Of a stretch of DNA of 64,000 nt, positions 7,556 to 18,001 are shown in pieces (within the stretch, counting starts at the first letter, position 1; every line of letters begins with the position of its first letter). The notes below the pieces were generated by a model. That model was not told the origin of the DNA. It ran no database searches and was given only the letters and a program-made list of their open reading frames with translations. The stretch spans positions 498,501 to 562,500 of the forward strand of contig NZ_CP020921.1 of NCBI RefSeq assembly GCF_003057965.1, in the 5' to 3' direction. The DNA is from Thermodesulfobium acidiphilum. GTDB taxonomy: Bacteria > Thermodesulfobiota > Thermodesulfobiia > Thermodesulfobiales > Thermodesulfobiaceae. Made by a program: the position numbers and the translations under genes.

Positions 7556-9244
7556 ATGAAGATGAGAGGGACAGCTGCAATTTTAAAAGTTCTTGAGTCT
7601 CAAGGTGTAAAAAATGCATTTGGCATCACGGGCGGAGCAATAATGGGTCTTTATGACGAACTTTACAAAAATCCAGTTTTTACTCACTATATGATGAGAC
7701 ATGAGCAGGGTGCAGCGCATGCTGCTGATGGCTATGCTAGGGCTTCTGGCGAGGTAGGAGTGTGTATTGCGACTTCTGGTCCTGGTGCAACAAATCTTGT
7801 AACTGGCATTGCAAACGCCTATATGGATTCGATACCTATTGTTGCACTGACTGGACAGGTGCCTACTAATGTGATGGGCACAGACGCATTTCAAGAAACC
7901 GATATATTCGGTATAACTTTACCTATTGTAAAACATAGCTATATCGTAAAAAATCAGCAAGAAATACCTACTATCTTTAAAGAGGCTTTTTATATTGCTT
8001 CTACAGGGAGACCTGGCCCGGTTCTTATCGATCTCCCAAGAGATATTTTAATGAATGAGAACGAATTTAATTTTACAAAACCTATTAATATTCCTGGTTA
8101 TAAGCCTACTACAGAAGGACACCCCTTACAAATTAAAAAAGCTGTAAAAATTATACAGAAATCGAAAAGACCAGTGATTTTGGTTGGTGGAGGAGCACGA
8201 GATTGTGTTGAAGAGATCAAAGAATTTGTCGAAAAAACTCATATTCCTGTAGCTCATACTTTACATGGTAAAGGAGTCTTGCATCCCGATTCTGTTTATC
8301 ATCTTGGAATGCCTGGAATGCATGGCTTGCCATGTGCTAACAAAGCTTTAATGGAATCTGATTTAATTATTTCAATTGGAGCTCGCTTTGACGATAGAGT
8401 TACAGGACATCTTGCTTCATTTGCGCCCCATGCTAAAGTTATTCATATTGACGTTGACCCAGCAGAAATAGGAAAAAATGTGCCAGTTTTGGTCCCAATA
8501 GTTGGGCTTAGCAAAAAGGTGTTAGCTCAATTAAATAAAGAGCTAGAACAAATGCAACCGAAAAATGATTGGATGAAGCAGATAGAAGAATGGAAAAAAG
8601 AGTTTTGTCTTGAATACAAGCCTCCAAAAGCACATGAAGGCATTTATCCACAAGAGTTTTTCTATTTGTTCAGTCAGATTTTAGGTACAAACGGTATTGT
8701 TGTTACTGATGTTGGTCAGCATCAAATGTTTGCGGCACTGTATCTTAAGAGGTTTGACCCGAGAACATTTATTTCTTCGGGCGGACTTGGAACCATGGGA
8801 TTTGGGCTTCCTGCGGCTATTGGGGCTCAAGTTGCAAAGCCAAATCAACTTGTAGTTTGTATTGCTGGAGATGGCGGATTCCAGATGACTATTCAAGAGC
8901 TAGCTGTCTTAAATTCTTATAAATTGCCGGTAAAAGTAATAATAGTTAATAACGGATATTTAGGTATGGTTCGACAATGGCAGGATTTGTTTTTTGAGAA
9001 AAGATATGCTGAAACTGATTTAATATCGGGGAATCCCGATTTCCTAAAGATTGCCGAAGCTTACAACATTCCTGCAAGAACAGTAAAGAAAAATTCAGAG
9101 TTAAGGGATGCAATTGAAGAATGTCTCTCTTCTTCAGGTCCCTATTTATTGGATATTTGGGTAGAAAGAGAAGAAAATGTTTTCCCAATGGTTCCCCCTG
9201 GCGTTGATATATCAAAGATGATTTATGGGAGGGAAAGTAAATGA
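7556..9244 (+). CDS. ilvB: Acetolactate synthase large subunit
   Basis: 562 residues. It makes acetolactate or acetohydroxybutyrate from pyruvate, the first common step of valine, leucine and isoleucine synthesis, using ThDP, Mg and FAD. The three-domain fold is visible: the N-terminal ThDP Glu in RHEQGAAHAADGYARASG, the central FAD-binding region (SIGARFDDRVTG) and the C-terminal ThDP-Mg motif GDGGFQM...NNGYLGMVRQW. The ATG at 7556 is chosen because GAAGGAGGG (7541-7549) lies at proper distance; the in-frame TTG at 7538 precedes that site. The stop overlaps the ilvN start by 4 bp, consistent with translational coupling of the two subunits. Expression is under the T-box. Confidence 0.97.
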   Translation: MKMRGTAAILKVLESQGVKNAFGITGGAIMGLYDELYKNPVFTHYMMRHEQGAAHAADGYARASGEVGVCIATSGPGATNLVTGIANAYMDSIPIVALTGQVPTNVMGTDAFQETDIFGITLPIVKHSYIVKNQQEIPTIFKEAFYIASTGRPGPVLIDLPRDILMNENEFNFTKPINIPGYKPTTEGHPLQIKKAVKIIQKSKRPVILVGGGARDCVEEIKEFVEKTHIPVAHTLHGKGVLHPDSVYHLGMPGMHGLPCANKALMESDLIISIGARFDDRVTGHLASFAPHAKVIHIDVDPAEIGKNVPVLVPIVGLSKKVLAQLNKELEQMQPKNDWMKQIEEWKKEFCLEYKPPKAHEGIYPQEFFYLFSQILGTNGIVVTDVGQHQMFAALYLKRFDPRTFISSGGLGTMGFGLPAAIGAQVAKPNQLVVCIAGDGGFQMTIQELAVLNSYKLPVKVIIVNNGYLGMVRQWQDLFFEKRYAETDLISGNPDFLKIAEAYNIPARTVKKNSELRDAIEECLSSSGPYLLDIWVEREENVFPMVPPGVDISKMIYGRESK

Positions 9245-9714
9245 GACACACTCTTAGTTTAGTAGTTATAAATAAATCGGGTGTGCTTGCAAGAGTTGCC
9301 GGCTTATTTGCTAGAAGAGGGTATAATATCGAATCTTTGACCGTTGCTCCTATGGAAAATGAAGGTTTTTCTAGAATGACTATTCTTGTAGAAGGGGATG
9401 ATAAGGTCGTTGAACAGATTGCAAAGCAACTACACAAGCTTATTGATGTAATAAAAGTATTCGATTACTCACAAGAAAACATTGTTGAAAGACAACTTGT
9501 TCTTATAAAAACAAAAGCAAGCGGTCCTGTGAGATCAGAAATTCTACAGATAATAAATATTTTTAGGGCTAGAGTAGTAGATCTTTCCAAAGATACGTTA
9601 ACTGTTGAAGTAACTGGAGATGAAGAAAAGGTATATGCCTGTCTTAATCTTTTAAAACCTTATGGTATTATCGAAGTTTTGTTTAGTGGTAGAGTAGCAA
9701 TGAAGAGAGGATAG
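9241..9714 (+). CDS. ilvN: Acetolactate synthase small (regulatory) subunit
   Basis: 157 residues, the normal length for the two-domain small subunit. An ACT domain spans about 4-75 (VVINKSGVLARVAGLFARRGYNIESL) and the C-terminal domain about 83-157 activates the large subunit. It binds valine in the family for feedback inhibition. ATGA overlap with ilvB. A 73-bp gap follows before ilvC. Confidence 0.96.
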   Translation: MRHTLSLVVINKSGVLARVAGLFARRGYNIESLTVAPMENEGFSRMTILVEGDDKVVEQIAKQLHKLIDVIKVFDYSQENIVERQLVLIKTKASGPVRSEILQIINIFRARVVDLSKDTLTVEVTGDEEKVYACLNLLKPYGIIEVLFSGRVAMKRG

Positions 9715-9784
9715 AACAGTTGAATCTAATAATAGATTCTTAATAGTTTTATTTTTTTGAAAAATTATGTGAGGAGGATTTTAA

Positions 9785-10789
<1,005 letters not shown>

Positions 10790-10801
10790 GGGGTGAACGC
10801 C

Positions 10802-12325
10802 TTGAAAAGAATAAAGATTTTTGATACAACTCTCAGAGATGGAGAACAGTCTCCAGGTGTAAGTCTTAATAGTGAAGAGAAATGTGAAATTGCAAAGCAA
10901 TTGGCCAGGCTTAACGTTGACTGTATCGAGGCAGGTTTCCCCATTGCTTCAGAAGGCGATTTTAAGGCTGTTCAACAGATTGCAAGAGAGGTTGAAGGTC
11001 CAATTATTGCAGCGCTTGCAAGGGCAAAAAAGGAAGATATAGACAGAGCCTGGGAGGCGATAAAAGACAATAAAAATCCCAGGATTCATACCTTTCTAGC
11101 CACATCGGATTTGCACCTTGAAAAGAAACTTCAGATTTCAAGAGAAGTAGCTTTGTCTAAGATAAGAGAGTCAGTAACCTATGCCAGATCCCTTTGTACA
11201 GATGTTGAGTTCTCTGCAGAGGATGCATCTAGAAGTGACCTTGAGTTTCTTGCTCGATGTGTTAGTGTAGCTATAGAATCGGGAGCAAAAACGATTAATA
11301 TTCCTGATACTGTCGGTTATGCTACTCCAAGTGAAATGGCTGAGATTATTCGCTATCTTAAAGAGAATGTTAGAGGGATAGAAAATGTGGATATTTCTGT
11401 TCATTGTCATAACGATTTGGGACTTGCAGTTGCAAATTCTTTAGCTTCTATAGAAGCTGGAGCTTCACAGGTTGAATGTACTATTAATGGAATTGGTGAA
11501 AGGGCTGGGAATGCAGCTCTTGAAGAGATAGTAATGGCACTTTATGTTAGAAAGAACTTTTATCAGAGTTTTACCAATATTAATACTCAGGAAATTTATA
11601 GAACTAGTAGGTTGGTATCGTCTTTGACAGGGATGAATGTCCAGGCAAACAAGGCTATTGTGGGTGCTAACGCCTTTGCTCACGAATCAGGTATACATCA
11701 AGATGGCGTTTTGAAGGATAAGAGGACTTATGAAATTCTTGATTCAGAACTTATCGGGCTTACTGGTTCACAAATGGTGCTTGGGAAACACTCAGGTAGA
11801 CATGCTTTTAGAAAAAGGATAGAAGATTTAGGGTTCAAGTTGTCTTCAGCTGATTTAAACAAAGCTTTTATAGCTTTTAAAGAAATGGCTGATAAAAAGC
11901 AGCAAATTCATGATATGGACCTTGTAACTCTTATTAGTGATATTATTTTCCAGGGTGAGGAGTTTTACAGGATTGATTATGTTGGTGTTTTTTCAGGTAC
12001 CAATTCATATCCCACAGCGACTGTAGTGTTAGAAAATAGTTCCGGAGAAAGATTGGTAGACTCAGGTATCGGTAACGGCTCAGTAGACGCAATTTACAAG
12101 ACAATTGAAAAAATTGTTAATTTAAAGTTAAATTTAATTGATTTTAATATTAAAGCCATTACGGGTGGAACAGATGCTTTAGGAGAGGTTACAGTAAGGG
12201 TTCAAGACTCTGATAATAGGGTTTTTATTGGTAGAGGATCTGATACTGATATTCTTATAGCATCTGCAAAAGCATTTGTGAGTTCTGTAAATAAGATGAT
12301 TAGTTATAAATCAATGCAATCTTAA
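10802..12325 (+). CDS. leuA: 2-isopropylmalate synthase
   Basis: 507 residues from TTG 10802. It condenses acetyl-CoA with 2-oxoisovalerate, the committed step to leucine. The TIM-barrel part has DTTLRDGEQSPG and the metal HxH in SVHCHNDLGLAVANS; the C-terminal region (about 385-500) is the leucine-binding allosteric domain (GTNSYPTATVVL...ITGGTDALGEV). The in-frame GTG at 10793 sits inside the Shine-Dalgarno AAGGGG (10788-10793), so TTG 10802 is preferred. It is the last gene of the T-box operon; leuB, leuC, leuD and ilvD are not in the window. Confidence 0.95.
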   Translation: MKRIKIFDTTLRDGEQSPGVSLNSEEKCEIAKQLARLNVDCIEAGFPIASEGDFKAVQQIAREVEGPIIAALARAKKEDIDRAWEAIKDNKNPRIHTFLATSDLHLEKKLQISREVALSKIRESVTYARSLCTDVEFSAEDASRSDLEFLARCVSVAIESGAKTINIPDTVGYATPSEMAEIIRYLKENVRGIENVDISVHCHNDLGLAVANSLASIEAGASQVECTINGIGERAGNAALEEIVMALYVRKNFYQSFTNINTQEIYRTSRLVSSLTGMNVQANKAIVGANAFAHESGIHQDGVLKDKRTYEILDSELIGLTGSQMVLGKHSGRHAFRKRIEDLGFKLSSADLNKAFIAFKEMADKKQQIHDMDLVTLISDIIFQGEEFYRIDYVGVFSGTNSYPTATVVLENSSGERLVDSGIGNGSVDAIYKTIEKIVNLKLNLIDFNIKAITGGTDALGEVTVRVQDSDNRVFIGRGSDTDILIASAKAFVSSVNKMISYKSMQS

Positions 12326-12447
12326 AAAATAATGTGGGTGGGGGAACTTCTTTTTTTCAATATTTTTTTAATTATTGGTTAAATGTAGGCTTTTCGCCAT
12401 TGGTTTTAAAAAAATCTTACTATTGGCACAAATTAATTTAAAGTATA

Positions 12448-12476
12448 TTGTAAAAATGCGTTATAACATGTATTAT
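12448..12476 (+). promoter_or_regulatory. Possible promoter of the pil operon
   Basis: TTGTAA (12448-12453), a 17-nt spacer and TATTAT (12471-12476), lying 45 bp upstream of the pilM start. The 196-bp gap after leuA holds no other clear signal. AT-rich sequence makes chance matches likely. Confidence 0.35.
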
Positions 12477-12521
12477 AAAGTATTATCGAATAATTTTATT
12501 TTATTGTGGGCGGAGGAAGAA

Positions 12522-13454
12522 TTGTTTTTATTTAAAAAGAAAAAAATTTATTGTGGTATTGAAATAGATGGCAATATATTGAGGTTTTCTCATGTGGAAA
12601 ATCGCAAATCTTCCTTTTTTTTAAAAAATTATCAGGAAGTTATATTGCCGCAACCTTATACTAAAGATTCGAATATTGAAAGCGTAAAGTCTTTTTCTTC
12701 TTTGCTTGAACAACAATTTGGCCCATTTAAAAATGTTGACTTTGTTTTGGGCCTTCATGGAACCCAAATTATTTTAAAAAATGTTAGGCTTCCAATGCTG
12801 CCAGCTGATGAAGTTCCTTTCGTTGTAAAATCTGAGGCAGATAGATACCTGCCAATTCCACCTGAAGAAGCCTATATTGATAGTTGTTTTTTAAGGGATG
12901 TTAGTATAGGAAATGATAATTTCGTTGATGCTCTTTTAGTTGCCTGTCCGAGAAGAATAGTTGATTCTTATATAGACTCTTTTAATAGGGCGGGCCTGAC
13001 TCTGAATAAGGTAGATCTTTCAATTTTAGCGCTTGCTAGATCTTTGGGGGAGCAGCTTATCTCTGGGATTCAAATGGTTATGAAAGTATTTTCGGAAGGA
13101 GTAAATATTTTAATTCTGGATGAAGGCTTTCCTGTATATCAGCGTTTTATTTTAATCCCCTATGATAATCTTATAAAAAATGATACTGCAAGCCTCGAAC
13201 TGCTTGTATCTGAGATTGAAAGAACTATTAACTTTTATCTTTCTGATAAGGTTAACAAGGAAATTAGTAAATTAAGTTTTGTAGGAAGAAGCGAAAGTGA
13301 TAAGCCTTTGTTCAATTATATTAAAGAAAAAATTAGCGTTTCATTCGGGGAGGCAAAGATTGTTCCAAACAAATTCCTTAAAGGGAATTTTGATGAGAGT
13401 GCTCTTAGTTATTCTGGTATTTCAGTAGGGTTGGGGATGAGAAATGAAGAATAG
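12522..13454 (+). CDS. pilM: Type IV pilus assembly protein PilM (actin-like ATPase)
   Basis: 310 residues. Cytoplasmic actin-fold protein that binds the N-terminal tail of PilN and joins the inner-membrane pilus alignment complex. The sequence opens with the FtsA/actin-like strand KKIYCGIEIDGNILRF and contains PFVVKSEADRYLPIPPEEAYID, typical of PilM, plus a late GxS segment near residue 260. TTG 12522 is chosen because GGCGGAGGA (12509-12517) lies just before it. The longer frame from 12375 would add a 49-residue segment with no family match. First gene of pilMNOPQ; it overlaps pilN by 11 bp. Confidence 0.9.
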   Translation: MFLFKKKKIYCGIEIDGNILRFSHVENRKSSFFLKNYQEVILPQPYTKDSNIESVKSFSSLLEQQFGPFKNVDFVLGLHGTQIILKNVRLPMLPADEVPFVVKSEADRYLPIPPEEAYIDSCFLRDVSIGNDNFVDALLVACPRRIVDSYIDSFNRAGLTLNKVDLSILALARSLGEQLISGIQMVMKVFSEGVNILILDEGFPVYQRFILIPYDNLIKNDTASLELLVSEIERTINFYLSDKVNKEISKLSFVGRSESDKPLFNYIKEKISVSFGEAKIVPNKFLKGNFDESALSYSGISVGLGMRNEE

Positions 13455-14010
13455 GGTTTATATGAGATACGTTGTAAATTTATTACCTGAAGAATTCGTT
13501 GAGAAGAACAAAGAAATTAATCAAAACTTAGTTTTTCTTGTACCCATGGCTATCTTTTTTATTCTTTTGTTATTTACAGGTGTTGCTTTTTCTTTAAATT
13601 TCTATATGTCATCTAAAATTAATAGCTTAAACGCTCAAATTACTGCACTTATGCCAGATGCACTTAATTATGATATTCTTCTAAAAAAGAAAAATGAATT
13701 ACAAGAAGCTAATAAGGTTATGCAGGGGATAGATCAAAGGTCTAAGATAGATATTGAGGTTTTAGAGGATCTTAGGGCAAATATACCTGCTGATACCTGG
13801 ATTACTTCCTTGAAAATAAACGGATCTCATTATACTCTTAACGGTTCTTCGCTTAGTTCTACTTCTCCTCCATATTTCTATTATCTGATATCTAAATCTA
13901 AAATACTTTCTAATCCAAGATTAGATGAAATCATTAGAGTTTCTGGTAAAGACAAAGAGAATTCAAATAGTGTTTTTAACTTTATTTTCGACTTTGAGGT
14001 TTCAAGATGA
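13444..14010 (+). CDS. pilN: Type IV pilus inner-membrane protein PilN
   Basis: 188 residues. A short cytoplasmic N-terminus with the PilM-binding motif VVNLLPEEFV is followed by one membrane helix (about 28-52), a coiled-coil stretch and a periplasmic ferredoxin-like domain (Fimbrial_PilN family). The start could also be ATG 13462, which places the NLLP motif nearer the N-terminus; 13444 has the better upstream GGGGATGA. Overlaps pilM and, by 4 bp, pilO. Confidence 0.9.
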   Translation: MKNRVYMRYVVNLLPEEFVEKNKEINQNLVFLVPMAIFFILLLFTGVAFSLNFYMSSKINSLNAQITALMPDALNYDILLKKKNELQEANKVMQGIDQRSKIDIEVLEDLRANIPADTWITSLKINGSHYTLNGSSLSSTSPPYFYYLISKSKILSNPRLDEIIRVSGKDKENSNSVFNFIFDFEVSR

Positions 14011-14732
14011 AAGACTATATATTAAATTATTTTAGAAATTTGAGTTATAGAGAGAAAAAGATGCTCTCGTTTTTGTTGTCTTTTTTGTTTGTTGTCTTTT
14101 TTGGAGTTTTTTTTCTTTTACCACAGGCGCAACAATTTATAACACAGAAGTCAACTCTGGATTCCAAAGAGTTGCAGCTAAACGAATATAAAAATAAATC
14201 TCTCGCTTTAGCTGCCCTTAGAGAAGACTTTAACAAGGTGAGTTCTGAGATTGATAGGATAAAATCAAGGTTTATAACTCAAAACGATATGGCCAGGATG
14301 TATGTAGACTTGTCAAATCTAATTGAGGCATCAGGTGGTACTATTGTTGAATTTAAACCAGAAGCAGTTGTTCAAACTCCTAATGTTCAGCAAAAGTCAC
14401 AACAACAAACAAATGTCAATACTGGGGCGGCTTTTAGTAAAGCAGTTATGCAGCCAGCAAATCAGCCTGCTAATATTAATGTTACCAACCCATCGGTAGG
14501 CAATCCTTATGCGAGCGCTGAAAAAATTCTAAATGTTAGAACTATAAAGTTTGCTCTTAAAGTAGATTTTCACGGTTATGAGTCAATGAAAAAATTTATA
14601 CAAAGCTTGAGCACCTTTCCTAAAATACTTACTTTAGATAATTTTCAGGTAGTTGGTTATTCTGAGAAAGATAAAACTTTGAGATTGGATATGACTTTAG
14701 ATGGATTTTACGATCTGTCGAAGTCTAAGTAG
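14007..14732 (+). CDS. pilO: Type IV pilus inner-membrane protein PilO
   Basis: 241 residues. One membrane helix (about 19-40), a coiled coil (about 45-95) and a periplasmic domain for pairing with PilN. A low-complexity Gln/Asn/Pro-rich insertion (about 125-170) separates the coiled coil from the ferredoxin-like part. Identity rests on position in pilMNOPQ, topology and length, as sequence in this family is weakly conserved. Confidence 0.87.
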   Translation: MKDYILNYFRNLSYREKKMLSFLLSFLFVVFFGVFFLLPQAQQFITQKSTLDSKELQLNEYKNKSLALAALREDFNKVSSEIDRIKSRFITQNDMARMYVDLSNLIEASGGTIVEFKPEAVVQTPNVQQKSQQQTNVNTGAAFSKAVMQPANQPANINVTNPSVGNPYASAEKILNVRTIKFALKVDFHGYESMKKFIQSLSTFPKILTLDNFQVVGYSEKDKTLRLDMTLDGFYDLSKSK

Positions 14733-14743
14733 GGAGAGCAAAT

Positions 14744-15265
14744 ATGGATAAACAGAAAAGAATGAAAATTATATTGGGGGTTCTTCTTTTAGTTCTGATA
14801 ATAGGAATAGGCATTAACCTATATCCTTATTTTTTTCAAACAAATCCCAAAGGATCCCAAATTCCACAAGTTGGACAAATTTCTGAAGTTAAAAAGGAAA
14901 ATACTCAGGTTACTGCTAGTAATATTATTAATCCAGAAACGTTTGAAAAGCCAAATGTACCAATAGGCAGGTCAGATCCCTTTGTTCCTCTTATTAGTTC
15001 CGAGAGTAGTTCAACAAATCTTCATAAATCTTCGGGTTCAAATACCGGCTTTCCTATGGTAAAAATAAGTCCTTTTCCTCCGACATTGAAATTGGTGGGA
15101 ATTATGAGAGTTAATGATAAGATGTTAGCAATTATAGAAAATGGTCAACAGACATATACTGTTAAACAAGGCGATATAATATTGGGAAACATTAGAGTTC
15201 AAAATATATATTTTAATAGTGTAGTTTTAACCTCTTCTGGTCAAACTAGAACTTATGAACTATAA
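14744..15265 (+). CDS. pilP: Type IV pilus protein PilP
   Basis: 173 residues. An N-terminal membrane helix (about 8-28) without a lipobox Cys, a disordered linker, then a small beta domain (LKLVGIMRVNDKMLAIIENGQQTYTV, ending in a strand). This matches the PilP domain that links PilN/PilO to the secretin PilQ. It has a membrane helix where many PilP proteins have a lipoprotein signal. Lies 11 bp after pilO and directly before pilQ. Confidence 0.85.
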   Translation: MDKQKRMKIILGVLLLVLIIGIGINLYPYFFQTNPKGSQIPQVGQISEVKKENTQVTASNIINPETFEKPNVPIGRSDPFVPLISSESSSTNLHKSSGSNTGFPMVKISPFPPTLKLVGIMRVNDKMLAIIENGQQTYTVKQGDIILGNIRVQNIYFNSVVLTSSGQTRTYEL

Positions 15266-15284
15266 AATTTGTGAGGTGAATTTT

Positions 15285-17177
15285 ATGAGATGGTTTTTGA
15301 GGGTGTGTCTTTTTCTGTTTTTTCTATTTATTTCTGTAATTTCTTACGCTTCTGATAAACCCGCTCTTGTTAATATAGGCACAAATAATCAGGATACATA
15401 TGATGAATTGACTCTTACCTTTTCAGGGCCAATAGATTTGAACAGCGTTAGTGAAGAAAGACTTAATTATCCTGACTGCATAAAATTTACTTTTAAAAAT
15501 GTAAATCTTTCTCTAAAACCAGGACAAAAGATTTTTGCTGATCTTACAAAAATTGATTATCTTTCTTATTATGTTATTCCAGAAGGAGTAGAACTCTATG
15601 CATATCTTAGAGATCCAGATACGAGTGTAAGCATTCAAAAAACTGCAGACAATGTTTTGGAATTGAAGTTTCAGTCTAAAGAAGTTAGCAAATCTGAGCA
15701 AATTAACTCCTCGAAAAACGAAAATATGGAAAGCAAATCATCAAATCAAAATGTTTCGAGTTCTGAAAGTGTAAACAGTTTAGATTCAGGCCTTTATCCA
15801 AGGGGATTTAATTTATCAAGTTTTAAATCGCAATCTAATAATACACAAAACGAGAATAGCAATAACTACCAAACTGATAACTCTCCTATGATCTCTTATA
15901 TGGCTTTTAAGGGGGCCGATATAAGAGATGTTCTGGCGACTCTGGCAAGGCTAGGGGGATACAATTTAATTGCTGCTGATTCTGTTAAAGGATCAGTTAC
16001 TGTGGATTTAAAGAATATAAGCGTTGATGATGCAATTAAGCTTGTTACGAAAATTAACAACTTTTCGATGCAAAAAGTTGGCAACGTTCTCGTAATAGGT
16101 ACCGATAAGGATCTTAGTAATTTTGGCGTTATTAGAGTTTATAAATTATATAATGTGGGTAATAAGACGATAATAGAGACTTCTAGCTCAGCGACTGCTG
16201 GCGGTAGCAGTGGAGGAGGGGCTTCAGGGTTAACTATAAATAAAGTAACTACTATGAGGCAGGGAGTTGATGTAGCTAAGCTTATTGCAGAGGGTATAGG
16301 TGCATCGTTTTCTTCCACAAAGATTGCATCTTCTTCTGGTGGAGGCGAGACAACTTCTACATCTAACACAAGTAACAGTTCTGGGAAGGTGCTCTATGAT
16401 GATAGAACAAATACAATTACAGTAATTGCACCAGAAGACAAGCAAAAAATTGCACAAGAACTGCTCCAAAATCTTGATAAACCTCTTAAACAAATAGAAG
16501 TTCAGGTAATGGTTATTGAACTTGACAATCAGGGAATAAAACAATTAGGTATACAATGGCCAAATAATGTTCAGGTTTCCGGCAGTGTAACCGGTACAAG
16601 GACTTATGGTACCTCAAAAAGTAAATCCAGCGTTTATACCGGTACGATTTCTAATATTACTGCAAGTCTTTATGCTCAGCTAAACAATAATAATGCAAAA
16701 ATACTTTCAGATCCGAGAATTCTTGCTTTGGATGGGCAGGATTCATATGTGTTTGCCGGTGATAAGTTGTATATACCTCAGGTATCTTCTGCTACTGGGG
16801 GTAACGTAACGTATACTACAAATGAGTATGACGTGGGAGTTTTGTTAAAAATTACTCCATTTATAGGCGAAAATGGAGAGATTACTATCCACGTGACTCC
16901 ATCTGTTTCTGCATTTAATGGCGATGTGACTCAGCTTCAGATTAATCAACCCTTTACTACGACTATAAGAGAAGCTGACGTTACAGCAAGAGTAAAAGAT
17001 GGCCAAACATTTTATATCGGTGGCCTAATTAACGATCAAGAGAGAAAACAAACTATTTCTGTACCGGGATTAGGAAATATGCCACTTCTTGGTCCAATGT
17101 TTAGATATGATTACACCATGAAGAGTAGGACAGAAGTGATATTCTTGCTTACACCTCATATTGTTAAAAATAGCTAG
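15285..17177 (+). CDS. pilQ: Type IV pilus secretin PilQ
   Basis: 630 residues. Outer-membrane multimeric channel for the pilus. Signal peptide at 1-24 (RWFLRVCLFLFFLFISVISYA), an AMIN-like beta region (about 27-125), a Ser/Asn-rich linker, an STN/N0 domain (MAFKGADIRDVLATLARLGGYNL), an N1/NolW domain interrupted by Gly/Ser-rich stretches (about 300-380), then the secretin core with VQVMVIELDNQGIKQLGIQWP and the C-terminal VPGLGNMPLLGPMFRY signature. ATG 15285 follows GTGAGGTGA; the in-frame ATG at 15255 has no site and would block the signal peptide. Presence of a secretin implies an outer membrane. Confidence 0.95.
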   Translation: MRWFLRVCLFLFFLFISVISYASDKPALVNIGTNNQDTYDELTLTFSGPIDLNSVSEERLNYPDCIKFTFKNVNLSLKPGQKIFADLTKIDYLSYYVIPEGVELYAYLRDPDTSVSIQKTADNVLELKFQSKEVSKSEQINSSKNENMESKSSNQNVSSSESVNSLDSGLYPRGFNLSSFKSQSNNTQNENSNNYQTDNSPMISYMAFKGADIRDVLATLARLGGYNLIAADSVKGSVTVDLKNISVDDAIKLVTKINNFSMQKVGNVLVIGTDKDLSNFGVIRVYKLYNVGNKTIIETSSSATAGGSSGGGASGLTINKVTTMRQGVDVAKLIAEGIGASFSSTKIASSSGGGETTSTSNTSNSSGKVLYDDRTNTITVIAPEDKQKIAQELLQNLDKPLKQIEVQVMVIELDNQGIKQLGIQWPNNVQVSGSVTGTRTYGTSKSKSSVYTGTISNITASLYAQLNNNNAKILSDPRILALDGQDSYVFAGDKLYIPQVSSATGGNVTYTTNEYDVGVLLKITPFIGENGEITIHVTPSVSAFNGDVTQLQINQPFTTTIREADVTARVKDGQTFYIGGLINDQERKQTISVPGLGNMPLLGPMFRYDYTMKSRTEVIFLLTPHIVKNS

Positions 17178-17986
17178 TGTTAAAAAGATTTTCTTTTGTT
17201 ATCTTAATAGTATGTGGGGTATTGTTTCTTTTTGCGGGAAGTAGGGTATTACATACTGATAGACCTCAAAATGACAACGAGCCGGTTAAGGAGGAAGTTG
17301 TAAACAATCAAAACGAGAGTATTACTCCTAAAGCTAGTAACAAAAGAACAGCTAAAGAACAAAAAGTTGATGAAGCATCTAAAATTTATAGTTCAAGATA
17401 TGAGATAGATCGAACAAAAGGCAAAACTGTAGTTCTTACATTTGATGCGGGAGCTGATGGTAGTAGGTTACCTGAAATTCTAGATATTTTATCAGAAAAT
17501 CACGTGAAGGCAACCTTTTTTCTTACCGGACCCTTTTGTGAAAGGTATCCTAACCTTGTTAAAAAAATTACGGCGTATGGTTTTGAAGTTGGAAATCATT
17601 CTTATGCTCATAAAGATATGACAACAATGTCGAACGAAGCAATTAGAGAAGACATACTTAAAGCTCAAGAAATAATTATCAGAACTACTGGACAGGATCC
17701 AAGGCCATGGTTTAGACCTCCTTATGGAGCCAGGGATGATAGGGTTAGAGAGGTATTAAAATCTTTGGGATACGAAACAGTTTATTGGACTATCGATTCT
17801 CTTGATTGGGAAGATAACATGACTGTTGAAAGGGAAAAAAATAGAATATATAATAATCTTAAAGATGGAAGTATAATCTTACTTCATATCGGAAGTAAAA
17901 CAACTCCAATAATTCTTTCGGAAATGATAAAGTACTTTATAGGCAAGGGTTATAGAGTTACAGATCTGTCAGGTGCTCTTAGATAA
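17177..17986 (+). CDS. Membrane-anchored polysaccharide deacetylase (NodB domain)
   Basis: 269 residues. An N-terminal membrane anchor (about 5-22), a charged linker and a NodB deacetylase domain (about 85-265). Motifs: MT1 TFDAGADG, MT2 HSYAH (zinc His pair), MT3 RPPYGARDD, MT4 DSLDWED, MT5 LLHIGS. In MT1 the second Asp of the usual TFDDG is Ala, a variant that occurs in some peptidoglycan-type deacetylases; the catalytic first Asp is kept. It probably removes N-acetyl groups from an envelope polysaccharide or peptidoglycan. The GTG start overlaps the last base of pilQ, so it may be co-transcribed with the pilus genes. Confidence 0.88.
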   Translation: MLKRFSFVILIVCGVLFLFAGSRVLHTDRPQNDNEPVKEEVVNNQNESITPKASNKRTAKEQKVDEASKIYSSRYEIDRTKGKTVVLTFDAGADGSRLPEILDILSENHVKATFFLTGPFCERYPNLVKKITAYGFEVGNHSYAHKDMTTMSNEAIREDILKAQEIIIRTTGQDPRPWFRPPYGARDDRVREVLKSLGYETVYWTIDSLDWEDNMTVEREKNRIYNNLKDGSIILLHIGSKTTPIILSEMIKYFIGKGYRVTDLSGALR

Positions 17987-18001
17987 GTAAGGAGGGCGTA
18001 T

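Noticed and set aside
12326-12375. Terminator after leuA
   Set aside because: A G-rich stretch and T runs are present, but no stem can be formed.
12375-12521. N-terminal extension of PilM
   Set aside because: The extra segment has no family match and lies before the ribosome site used for TTG 12522.
15255-15284. Earlier PilQ start at ATG 15255
   Set aside because: No ribosome site, and it would place ten residues before the signal peptide.
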